37,097 bases of DNA from Flavobacterium sp. (GTDB lineage Bacteria > Bacteroidota > Bacteroidia > Flavobacteriales > Flavobacteriaceae), in contig NZ_JAMWYY010000028.1 of the NCBI RefSeq assembly GCF_024305175.1, positions 1 to 37,097 of the forward strand, in the 5' to 3' direction. Under the pieces are notes generated by a model, which saw only the letters and a program-made list of their open reading frames with translations, was not told where the DNA came from and ran no database searches. Position numbers and translations under genes: made by a program. Numbering within the stretch: the first letter of the stretch is position 1; every line of letters begins with the position of its first letter. Of this stretch, positions 1 to 6,994 are shown in pieces.

Positions 1-24
1 GCATAATGCCGGGGCTTTTTTTTT
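1..24 (+). terminator. 3' half of a rho-independent terminator of an upstream gene
   Basis: The window opens with GCATAATGC followed by CGGGGC and an uninterrupted run of nine T (16-24). This looks like the loop and right arm of a GC-rich hairpin followed by a U-tract. The left arm (expected to contain GCCCCG) would lie just before base 1, so the structure cannot be confirmed here. It implies that a plus-strand gene ends just upstream of the window. Confidence 0.55.
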
Positions 25-60
25 AGAAATAAATTTTATACTTAATAAAATTTATGTTAA

Positions 61-76
61 AAATTTACGTAAATTT
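61..76. repeat. Perfect 16-bp palindrome overlapping the candidate promoter
   Basis: AAATTTACGTAAATTT reads identically on both strands and overlaps the TAAATTTG element. It could be an operator for a dimeric regulator. AT-rich palindromes of this size can also occur by chance in a window this long. Confidence 0.4.
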
Positions 77-77
77 G
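70..77 (+). promoter_or_regulatory. Candidate -7 element TAAATTTG upstream of the lipoprotein gene
   Basis: TAAATTTG fits the Bacteroidota -7 consensus TAnnTTTG and lies about 90 bases before the ATG at 167. No convincing TTG -33 element is present at the usual spacing. The stretch 51-87 resembles 33643-33677, which precedes the PglF-like gene. The resemblance includes the element itself and a TCAAGGG block just after it. Confidence 0.45.
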
Positions 78-166
78 TTATCAAGGGTTTTACGATGGTG
101 GATAATTACAGGTGTGAAGTTAAATTTTTAAACATATAAATTTACTAATCTTTTAATATAGTGCTT

Positions 167-619
167 ATGAAAAAAGTTTTACTCCTGTTGCCACTGCTTA
201 TACTGTTTTCATGTGATAAAACTGTAGTTTTTAAAAAAACCTTTAATGATTTTGAGAGTAACCGCTGGGAAAAGAACGATACAAAATCTTTTAATTTTAA
301 TGTAAAGAAAGATATAGAATCTGCAGATGTTACACTGCACTTTTCGCATACACCGGACCCGAATTATGCAAACCTGCCCATACAGGTTGCTATAGAGTTT
401 CCTGACGGTAATCAAGAAAATGTTTCTGTAAACCTGCCTTTTGGCGAAGATGCAGGAATGTCGGAATGTGAAGGTGATATATGCAGTCTTACCATGGGAA
501 TAAAAGAAGGCATAAAGATGCCTGCCGGTAAATATCTTATAACAGTTACAAATTCCTATCAGGACGAATATGTGCCAAATGTCCTGTCCGTAGGTATAAA
601 CGTTGAAAATGGTAATTAA
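167..619 (+). CDS. Small predicted lipoprotein, weakly GldH-like
   Basis: The start is set at the ATG at 167, although an in-frame GTG exists at 161. From this ATG the protein has 150 residues and begins with Lys-Lys, a hydrophobic run and a lipobox LFSC with Cys16. This is a signal peptidase II lipoprotein signal. The rest (FESNRWEK near the N-terminus, a central IQVAIEFPDG, and PAGKYLITV near the C-terminus) reads as a beta-rich secreted domain. Length and pattern recall the gliding-motility lipoprotein GldH, but the match is weak by eye and the usual gldH neighbours are not here. The product is anchored in the cell envelope; its function is otherwise not recognised. A strong terminator follows at 634-657. 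Confidence 0.75.
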   Translation: MKKVLLLLPLLILFSCDKTVVFKKTFNDFESNRWEKNDTKSFNFNVKKDIESADVTLHFSHTPDPNYANLPIQVAIEFPDGNQENVSVNLPFGEDAGMSECEGDICSLTMGIKEGIKMPAGKYLITVTNSYQDEYVPNVLSVGINVENGN

Positions 620-633
620 GTGTTAAGTAAGAG

Positions 634-657
634 GAGCGGCTTTTTGCCGCTCTTTTT
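634..657 (+). terminator. Rho-independent terminator after the lipoprotein gene
   Basis: GAGCGGC (634-640), a TTTTT loop (641-645), GCCGCTC (646-652) and then TTTTT (653-657) form a perfect 7-bp GC-rich stem with a U-tract. It directly abuts an ATG at 658, which argues that translation of the next gene starts at the later ATG at 682. Confidence 0.85.
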
Positions 658-681
658 ATGAAACTATGCTATATTAGCAAT

Positions 682-1782
682 ATGAATTTTGCTAAATTAC
701 TACTTGTTTTCTTCCTGTTTTTCTGGTGCAGCCATCAGGCACAAACAGTTTCCGGTTACGTATATGATGAGGCCGAAGACCTGCCGCTGGAAGGAGCCTT
801 TGTTTACCTTGACGGTACAACCTATTCTGCCACTACCGATGCGGAAGGCTATTTTAGCATGACTGTGGCACAACCACTTCCCGCTGACCTTATTGTTAGC
901 TATATCGGCTTCCGTAACTTCAGGCTGCCTAACCCGTTCCAGTATGGCGAACCTGTAAAACTTTTAATGCGCCCTGATGCCATAAACCTTGGCGAAGTGG
1001 TTATCAATGCAGGCAAAAGCCCCTTTAACCGTAAAGATATGATGAAAGCATTTTATCAGGCTTTTATCGGCGAAACCAAAGCAGGAAGATCGTGTGTTAT
1101 TCTAAATGAAGATGATATCAGCTTCTTTTACGATGAAAAAGTTAACACGCTTACAGCTTATGCACGCAAACCCTTACAGATAAAGAACAGCTATCTTGAA
1201 TATCACCTTGTTTTCGATTTGCAGGAGTTTGTAATTAAATACAATCAAAAAACATTAGCATCTAAAGGGCAGCGGGGTATCTATTTTACGGGTACTACGT
1301 TCTTTACAGATATTTCACAGAACAACTCGGCTTATGATAAAAGAAAAGAAGCCTACCTGGGTTCTGTAAGGCACTTTATGCGGAGCTTTGCCGCAGGAGA
1401 ATTAACTAAGCAGGGATTTGATTTTTATAATGCAAGGCACAAAGTAAATCCTGCTGCATTTTTTACTGTCACCGATACACTGGGTGTAAAAAAGGTAACA
1501 CTGAGGCCGGAAGAAAAAAACACCCGCTTGCTTAACATTAACCTTGGAGGAGATAATGTGCAAACGCTTGCACAAAAACAGGAAAAGCACCGCCAGAGAG
1601 TTAATGCAACACGCCTTACGCTTGTATATAATAAAGAACATTCATGCCTTTCATTTGATACAGGTGAATTTTACATAGCGGCTAACGGTTATTACTATCC
1701 GATTCATGAAGTGCGCTTTAGCGGCGATATGGCTGAAAGGAAAGCGGGCGATATGCTTCCCGCTGATTATACCTACCCATAG
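682..1782 (+). CDS. Secreted CarboxypepD_reg-like domain protein
   Basis: The chosen start at 682 gives 366 residues beginning MNFAKLLLVFFLFF, a good signal peptide ending near HQAQT. The earlier in-frame ATG at 658 touches the preceding terminator and would put polar residues before the signal. Mature residues from about 22 to 105 (VSGYVYDEAEDLPLEGAFVYL, then TDAEGYFS, then VSYIGF) match the carboxypeptidase-regulatory-like beta-sandwich common in Bacteroidota surface proteins. The remaining 250 residues are a predicted extracytoplasmic domain that I do not recognise; it is not long enough for a TonB-dependent barrel. Function unknown. It stands alone between a terminator and the CoA-binding gene. 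Confidence 0.75.
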   Translation: MNFAKLLLVFFLFFWCSHQAQTVSGYVYDEAEDLPLEGAFVYLDGTTYSATTDAEGYFSMTVAQPLPADLIVSYIGFRNFRLPNPFQYGEPVKLLMRPDAINLGEVVINAGKSPFNRKDMMKAFYQAFIGETKAGRSCVILNEDDISFFYDEKVNTLTAYARKPLQIKNSYLEYHLVFDLQEFVIKYNQKTLASKGQRGIYFTGTTFFTDISQNNSAYDKRKEAYLGSVRHFMRSFAAGELTKQGFDFYNARHKVNPAAFFTVTDTLGVKKVTLRPEEKNTRLLNINLGGDNVQTLAQKQEKHRQRVNATRLTLVYNKEHSCLSFDTGEFYIAANGYYYPIHEVRFSGDMAERKAGDMLPADYTYP

Positions 1783-1859
1783 CCTAAAATGTTAGGGCAA
1801 ACCTAAAACGGTATGCATTAACAGGTAATTTCATTATTTTTATGTAAAATATTCCTGAT

Positions 1860-2219
1860 ATGAAAAAGACCTTAGTAATGGGAGCTTCTACAGAGCCTAC
1901 CCGGTATTCTTATAAAGCTATTAAAATGCTGAGCCGCTACGGGCATCCTGTGGTTGCACTCGGTAAAAAAGAAGATAATCTTGACGGTATTAAAATAGAA
2001 AAGGGGCATGTGCCTTTTGATGGTGTAGATACCGTAACACTGTACCTTAACCCTATGAACCAGAAGCCGTATTACGACTATATAATCGGGCTTAAGCCCA
2101 AGCGTGTGGTTTTTAACCCCGGTACCGAGAACCCTGAGCTTTATGCTCTGCTGCAAAATAACGGAATTATGGTTGATGTAGGCTGTACGCTGGTTATGCT
2201 TTCTACAAACCAGTACTAA
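1860..2219 (+). CDS. CoA-binding (Rossmann-fold) domain protein, YccU-like
   Basis: The protein is 119 residues and consists of a single CoA_binding_2 domain. It has GASTEPTRYSYKA near residues 8-20 (nucleotide-binding loop), HPVVALGKK, and a C-terminal part containing FNPGTENPEL and VDVGCTLVML. Proteins of this size and pattern are stand-alone CoA-binding proteins related to the N-terminal domain of succinyl-CoA synthetase; their physiological role is not settled. The last 17 bases overlap the 3' end of the convergent symporter gene, so the two transcripts collide here. Confidence 0.85.
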   Translation: MKKTLVMGASTEPTRYSYKAIKMLSRYGHPVVALGKKEDNLDGIKIEKGHVPFDGVDTVTLYLNPMNQKPYYDYIIGLKPKRVVFNPGTENPELYALLQNNGIMVDVGCTLVMLSTNQY

Positions 2220-3708
2220 GTGCAGGCTTTTTGCTTATAGCTAATAACAGTAAAAAGGTAATAGCACCATTAACTACTATCAGTTCCACATCAAATACAT
2301 AACTGCCGAACAGTGCAGAAGAGTTCATGCTGAGCAACAGTGTAAGCAGTGGCGCTGCAAGGCATACTACCGGCACCAGCCTGTCGTGCACGGCACGGTT
2401 TTTAAGCAGCAGCCCAAAGCTGTAAAGTCCCAACAACGGGCCATAAGTATATGATGCCACCCTGAATATCATACTGACTACCGAGTCGTTGTTAATTACA
2501 TTGAATATAATAATCACCAGGAACATCAGTAACGAAAAAGAAATATGTACCAAATGGCGGGTGCGCACAAAGCTGTTGGCTTTTTTTTCCTGCTTTTTAT
2601 CCATTCCTAAAAAGTCCACACAAAAAGAAGTGGTTAATGCAGTAAGCGCAGAGTCGGTAGTGGCAAAGGTTGCCGCAGTAAGCCCCAGCAGAAAAACTAT
2701 GCAGGGTATAAGGGTAAGGTGGTTAAATGCTATTTCAGGAAAAAGAAGGTCGGTACGCGGGTTACCCATAGGGCCTTTTGGTATGGGTACGCCAAATTTA
2801 TCAGCATAAATGTAAAGCAGTGCGCCAACGCCTAAAAAGAAAAGGTTTATCACTACAAAAATTGCTGTAAAAGAAAACATATTTTTTTGTGCCTCGCCAA
2901 TATTCTTGCAGCTTAGGTTTTTTTGCATCAGGTCCTGGTCCAGCCCCACCATGGCAATGGTTACAAAAATACCCCCGATAATCTGCTTTATAAAATGGAA
3001 GCGGCTGCTAATAAAATCTTCAAAGAAAAATATTTTAGAGTAATTACTTTCCTTAACTGTTTCAAAAGCTTCAGGTATGCTAAGGCTAAGGCTTTCGCAT
3101 ATAAAATATATGGTAAAAAATACCGATGATACTATAAAAAAGGTTTGTAGTGTGTCAGTAATAATAATGGTTTTCAACCCTCCTTTATAAGTATAGGCAA
3201 ATATCAGCAATAGCGATATCATTACAGTAACCCAAAAGGGTACCTCAAAAGCATCGAACACATATTTTTGCAGTACAATAACCACAAGGTAAAGCCTGAA
3301 GGCAGAGCCAATGGTACGGCTTATCAGGAATATCATTGCGGCTGTTTTGTAACTGTAATAACCAAGCCTTTCTTCTATGTAGCCGTATATAGACGTCAGG
3401 TTCATGCGGTAATAAAGTGGCAGCAACACTTTTGCTATGATGATAAAGCCTATGGCATTACCCAGCACAAACTGGAAATACTTAAATTGTTCACCATTGG
3501 GTGAGCCTACCTCGCCGGGTACAGATATAAACGTAACCCCGGACAGCGCCGTGCCTATCATCCCGAAGGCAACCAGATACCATTTAGAATTTTTATTGGC
3601 TTTAAAAAAAGCATCGTTGCTGCTGTCTTTTCGGCTCACAAGGCGCGATATGGTTATCAGTAATCCGAAATAAACAATTATAATGGCAAGTATGGTTACC
3701 GGCTGCAT
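2203..3708 (-). CDS. Sodium:solute symporter (SSS family)
   Basis: The start is the minus-strand ATG at 3708, giving 501 residues beginning MQPVTILAIIIVYFG. A longer frame to 3765 would add a poorly hydrophobic extension. About 12-13 hydrophobic segments are visible. Family features include FGMIGTALSGVTFISVPG near residue 50, a conserved positively charged loop (RTIGSAFRLY) and ATFATTDSALTALTT about two thirds along, a typical SSS Na+-site region. It would import an organic solute with Na+ across the inner membrane. The substrate cannot be read from sequence. The gene is convergent with the CoA-binding gene and divergent from recR, so it is a separate unit outside the polysaccharide locus. 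Confidence 0.85.
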   Translation of the reverse strand: MQPVTILAIIIVYFGLLITISRLVSRKDSSNDAFFKANKNSKWYLVAFGMIGTALSGVTFISVPGEVGSPNGEQFKYFQFVLGNAIGFIIIAKVLLPLYYRMNLTSIYGYIEERLGYYSYKTAAMIFLISRTIGSAFRLYLVVIVLQKYVFDAFEVPFWVTVMISLLLIFAYTYKGGLKTIIITDTLQTFFIVSSVFFTIYFICESLSLSIPEAFETVKESNYSKIFFFEDFISSRFHFIKQIIGGIFVTIAMVGLDQDLMQKNLSCKNIGEAQKNMFSFTAIFVVINLFFLGVGALLYIYADKFGVPIPKGPMGNPRTDLLFPEIAFNHLTLIPCIVFLLGLTAATFATTDSALTALTTSFCVDFLGMDKKQEKKANSFVRTRHLVHISFSLLMFLVIIIFNVINNDSVVSMIFRVASYTYGPLLGLYSFGLLLKNRAVHDRLVPVVCLAAPLLTLLLSMNSSALFGSYVFDVELIVVNGAITFLLLLAISKKPALSTGL

Positions 3709-3781
3709 AGTGTTGTAGTTTACTACAAAGCAACTAAAATTTTTAAAACCTGCAACCACAACCATTGCTATTGTTTGCAGC

Positions 3782-3814
3782 TTGCATAAAAGTGTAACCT
3801 GTTTATTACCTTTG
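3782..3814 (+). promoter_or_regulatory. recR promoter with possible leaderless start
   Basis: TTG (3782-3784), a 22-base spacer and TACCTTTG (3807-3814) fit the Bacteroidota -33/-7 consensus. The recR ATG at 3820 is only five bases after the -7 element, where the transcript itself would be expected to begin. Confidence 0.55.
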
Positions 3815-3819
3815 CAGGT

Positions 3820-4440
3820 ATGGAAATGTCTTCTAAATTACTTGAAAAAGCCGTTGCAGAAATATCGCAGCTACCTGGCATTGGCAGGCGCACCGCTTTA
3901 AGGCTTGCGCTTCATTTGCTAAAGCAACCCGAAGAGCAGGCACTGCACCTTGCCGATGCTATAAAAAAGCTGCGTGAAGATATCAGGTATTGCACTAAAT
4001 GCCATAACATATCAGACAGTGAAGTTTGCGAAATATGTGCCAACCCACGCCGAGACAGCTCCCTTATTTGTGTGGTGGAAGATGTGCGTGATGTAATGGC
4101 AATAGAGAATACAGGGCTTTTCAGGGGGCTATACCATGTGCTTGGGGGCAAAATTTCACCTATAGACGGTATTGGCCCTAGCCAGCTAACAATAGCTCCG
4201 CTTGTAGAGAAGGTAAGGGCAGGAGGGGTAAAGGAACTTATATTTGCGCTTAGCTCTACAATGGAGGGTGATACAACCAATTTTTATATTTATAAGCAGA
4301 TAAAAGATTCAGGAATTGTTACATCTGCAATAGCAAGAGGGATAGCCATTGGCGACGAACTTGAGTTTGCTGATGAGGTAACCTTGGGGCGCAGTATTGT
4401 GCAACGGGTGCCCTTTGAAAATTCTTTAAGAAATATTTAG
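3820..4440 (+). CDS. recR: Recombination mediator protein RecR
   Basis: The protein has 206 residues, the normal family length. An N-terminal helix-hairpin-helix ([19 protein letters not shown], about 16-34) is followed by a four-cysteine zinc motif (Cys58, Cys61, Cys70, Cys73) and a Toprim domain starting with ICVVEDVRD near residue 83. RecR acts with RecO (and RecF) to load RecA on SSB-coated single-stranded DNA in gapped-DNA repair. ATG codons at 3820 and 3826 are both possible; the first aligns well with family members and is used here. The gene appears monocistronic and marks the chromosomal boundary of the polysaccharide locus. Confidence 0.97.
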   Translation: MEMSSKLLEKAVAEISQLPGIGRRTALRLALHLLKQPEEQALHLADAIKKLREDIRYCTKCHNISDSEVCEICANPRRDSSLICVVEDVRDVMAIENTGLFRGLYHVLGGKISPIDGIGPSQLTIAPLVEKVRAGGVKELIFALSSTMEGDTTNFYIYKQIKDSGIVTSAIARGIAIGDELEFADEVTLGRSIVQRVPFENSLRNI

Positions 4441-4480
4441 CAATAATTTAAGTATTGAGATAAAACCTACAATATTTTTT

Positions 4481-4511
4481 GCTTAACTATCAATAAATAA
4501 ATAGTTTAAGC
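4481..4511. repeat. Imperfect inverted repeat downstream of recR
   Basis: GCTTAACTAT (4481-4490) pairs with ATAGTTTAAGC (4501-4511), with one bulged base and a 10-base loop. No long U-tract follows, so it is a weak terminator candidate at best. Apart from this hairpin, the region 4441-4691 holds the candidate operon promoter, a short palindrome and otherwise AT-rich sequence without a coding frame. Confidence 0.3.
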
Positions 4512-4638
4512 TTTGATGATTGTAAGAGTGCTATGAAGAATTTTCTTTTGAATATTTAAAAAGTTACTGTTATTGTTGAATTATTGTAAATTCTTAACAT
4601 TGCAGGTACAAATAATATTATGTTAATGTATAAGTGCC

Positions 4639-4646
4639 TATATTTG
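4639..4646 (+). promoter_or_regulatory. Candidate -7 element of the main polysaccharide operon
   Basis: TATATTTG fits TAnnTTTG and lies 45 bases before the ATG of the first polysaccharide gene at 4692. A TTA at 4618-4620 is a one-mismatch -33 candidate with an 18-base spacer. This is the only good promoter candidate in the long intergenic region and no other exact -7 match was seen in gaps until about 32457. Confidence 0.5.
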
Positions 4647-4667
4647 CAACTTGATTAAGGGATAAAT

Positions 4668-4682
4668 GTTAAAAAAATTAAC
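4668..4682. promoter_or_regulatory. GTTAA-N5-TTAAC palindrome in the operon leader
   Basis: GTTAAAAAAATTAAC has perfect 5-bp arms (GTTAA/TTAAC) around five A residues. It lies in the presumed 5' leader, ten bases before the first start codon. It is a candidate binding site for a dimeric regulator, or simply AT-rich leader sequence. Confidence 0.35.
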
Positions 4683-4691
4683 GATATTTTG

Positions 4692-5675
4692 ATGGAAAGT
4701 TCTTTGCACAAAAAAATTCTCATAACCGGCGGTGCAGGTTTTATAGGCTCTAACCTGTGTGATTACTTCTTAAATAAGAATTATCGTGTAACAGTGCTTG
4801 ATAATTTTGCAACAGGGCACAGAAAAAATATTGAACATCATTTATCTAATCCTGACTTTACACTTATTGAAGGCGATATTCGAAATCTTGCAGACTGTGA
4901 AAGGGCTGTTGAAGGTGCCGATTATATACTTCACCAGGCAGCGCTTGGCTCTGTACCCCGCTCCATAAAAGACCCTGCTACCAGTAACGATGTAAATGTG
5001 AGTGGTTTTGTAAACATGCTGCTTGCAGCGCGTGATGCAGGCGTTAAGCGTTTTGTTTATGCGGCAAGCTCTTCTACTTATGGCGACTCGGAAGCACTTC
5101 CTAAAGTTGAGGATAAAATAGGCAGGCCGCTTTCTCCTTATGCAGTTACCAAATATGTAAACGAGCTTTATGCTGATGTATTCAGCAAAACCTATGGTAT
5201 AGAAACCATCGGGTTAAGGTATTTCAACGTGTTTGGCCGCAGGCAGGATCCTAATGGTGCTTATGCTGCTGTTATACCAAAGTTTGTAATGCAGTTTATG
5301 AAGCATGAAAGCCCTGTAATTAACGGCGATGGTAATTACTCGCGCGACTTTACTTATATAGACAATGTGGTGCAGATGAACGAACTGGCTATGACTACAC
5401 AAAATCCTGCGGCTGTAAACACAGTTTACAATACTGCCTACGGAGACCGTACCACACTAAACGACCTTATAGGGTACCTGAAGCAATACCTTGCTGAATT
5501 TGACCCTGCCATTGCAAATGTAGATGTGGTGCACGGGCCAAACAGGGTAGGAGATATACCACACTCACTTGCAAGTATAGATAAGGCAAAGAGCCTTTTA
5601 AACTACAACCCGCAGTTTTCGTTACAGCAGGGCTTGCAGCAGGCAGTAAAATGGTACTGGGAAAACCTTAAATAA
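4692..5675 (+). CDS. UDP-HexNAc(A) C4-epimerase, WbpP/TviC-like
   Basis: The protein has 327 residues from the ATG at 4692 (an in-frame TTG sits just before it). It is an extended SDR enzyme with NAD-binding GGAGFIGS at 13-20, the WbpP/TviC signature LDNFATGH at 36-43, catalytic Ser cluster at 126-128 and Tyr150/Lys154 (YAVTK). Family members interconvert UDP-GlcNAc/UDP-GalNAc or UDP-GlcNAcA/UDP-GalNAcA in the cytoplasm. The next gene encodes a TviB-like 6-dehydrogenase, the same pairing as in Vi-antigen synthesis, so UDP-GalNAcA is the most likely product. It is the first gene of the long operon. Confidence 0.88.
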   Translation: MESSLHKKILITGGAGFIGSNLCDYFLNKNYRVTVLDNFATGHRKNIEHHLSNPDFTLIEGDIRNLADCERAVEGADYILHQAALGSVPRSIKDPATSNDVNVSGFVNMLLAARDAGVKRFVYAASSSTYGDSEALPKVEDKIGRPLSPYAVTKYVNELYADVFSKTYGIETIGLRYFNVFGRRQDPNGAYAAVIPKFVMQFMKHESPVINGDGNYSRDFTYIDNVVQMNELAMTTQNPAAVNTVYNTAYGDRTTLNDLIGYLKQYLAEFDPAIANVDVVHGPNRVGDIPHSLASIDKAKSLLNYNPQFSLQQGLQQAVKWYWENLK

Positions 5676-5703
5676 AAACAAACAAACTAACCGCACAATA
5701 TAT

Positions 5704-6975
5704 ATGAAAATTGCTGTAATTGGATTAGGATATGTAGGATTGCCGCTTGCAAGGCTGTTTGCAACCCAATATCCTGTTGTAGGATTTGATATCAATCAAT
5801 CCAGGGTAAAAGAGCTTAACTCAGGTGTAGACAGTACACTTGAAGTTGAAAACGAATTGCTTCAGTCTGTTTTAGTATCTGCCCCCGGCAACGGCAAAGG
5901 GCTTTACTGCTCTACAAACCTTGATGATATAAAAGACTGTGATTATTATGTAGTTACAGTTCCTACACCTGTAGATAAAAATAACAGGCCAGACCTTACC
6001 CCTCTGTACAAATCCAGCGAGACAGTAGGCAAGGTGCTTAAAAAAGGCGATATTGTAATATACGAATCTACAGTTTATCCGGGAGTTACAGAAGAAGAAT
6101 GTGTACCGGTACTGGAGCGTGTAAGCGGGCTTAAGTTTAATGAAGATTTTTTTGCAGGCTACTCACCGGAAAGGATAAACCCGGGCGATAAAGAGCATAC
6201 TGTAGAGAAGATACTTAAAGTAACCGCAGGCTCTACACCCGAAGTTGGTAAAAAAGTAGATGATCTGTATAAATCGGTAATAAAGGCAGGTACCCATCTT
6301 GCCCCGACCATTAAGGTTGCCGAGGCTGCAAAGGTTATAGAAAACTCACAAAGGGACATCAACATAGCGTTTGTTAACGAACTAAGCAAAATATTCAACT
6401 GCATGAACATAGATACCCATGCGGTACTGGAAGCTGCAGGTACAAAATGGAACTTCCTTCCGTTTAAGCCGGGTCTTGTTGGTGGCCATTGTATAGGGGT
6501 AGATCCTTACTACCTTGCACAAAAGGCGCAGGAAGTTGGCTACCACCCCGAAATTATATTGGCAGGCAGAAGGCTTAACGACAGTATGGGCGAATATGTG
6601 GCCAGCCAGGTAGTTAAGCTTATGATTAAAAAGGATGTTATCGTTAACGGCTCTGATGTACTGATGCTTGGTATAACATTTAAGGAAAACTGCCCTGATG
6701 TAAGAAACACCAAGATTGTAGATGTAATAAAATCGCTGAAAGACTATGGTATAAAAGTAACCATTTTTGATCCGTGGGCAAGCCCTGAAGAGGTTATGCA
6801 CGAATATGGCCTTACTACAGTTAAAGAAATGCCACAACAGAAATTTGATGCCATAGTGCTTGGTGTGGCACATAAAGAATTTACAGAAATGGATTTTTCT
6901 GCAGTTAAAAAAGATAAGAGTGTAGTTTATGATGTAAAAGGCATACTTGGAGACAAGGCCGACGGAAAACTATAA
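5704..6975 (+). CDS. UDP-N-acetylhexosamine 6-dehydrogenase, TviB/WbpA-like
   Basis: The protein has 423 residues. The N-terminal Rossmann domain starts IAVIGLGYVGLPLA. The central helical domain contains VTVPTPVD and ENSQRDINIAFVNEL. The catalytic loop GLVGGHCIGVDPYYL places the nucleophilic cysteine at 263. The C-terminal UDP-binding domain contains LGITFKENCPDVRNTK. HCIGVDPYYL is the pattern of the UDP-HexNAc dehydrogenases rather than of UDP-glucose enzymes. It oxidises C6 twice with NAD+ to a uronic acid. Paired with the preceding epimerase, it should supply UDP-GlcNAcA and/or UDP-GalNAcA. It lies 28 bases after that gene. Confidence 0.92.
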   Translation: MKIAVIGLGYVGLPLARLFATQYPVVGFDINQSRVKELNSGVDSTLEVENELLQSVLVSAPGNGKGLYCSTNLDDIKDCDYYVVTVPTPVDKNNRPDLTPLYKSSETVGKVLKKGDIVIYESTVYPGVTEEECVPVLERVSGLKFNEDFFAGYSPERINPGDKEHTVEKILKVTAGSTPEVGKKVDDLYKSVIKAGTHLAPTIKVAEAAKVIENSQRDINIAFVNELSKIFNCMNIDTHAVLEAAGTKWNFLPFKPGLVGGHCIGVDPYYLAQKAQEVGYHPEIILAGRRLNDSMGEYVASQVVKLMIKKDVIVNGSDVLMLGITFKENCPDVRNTKIVDVIKSLKDYGIKVTIFDPWASPEEVMHEYGLTTVKEMPQQKFDAIVLGVAHKEFTEMDFSAVKKDKSVVYDVKGILGDKADGKL

Positions 6976-6994
6976 TTTTAGAAAGGAATATTAA

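Noticed and set aside
167..619. Firm assignment as the gliding-motility gene gldH
   Set aside because: Size, lipobox and some spacing fit, but conserved residues were not clear by eye and usual gldH neighbours are missing; kept as a generic lipoprotein.
4481..4511. recR terminator
   Set aside because: The stem is AT-rich with a bulge, and no U-tract follows; listed only as an inverted repeat.
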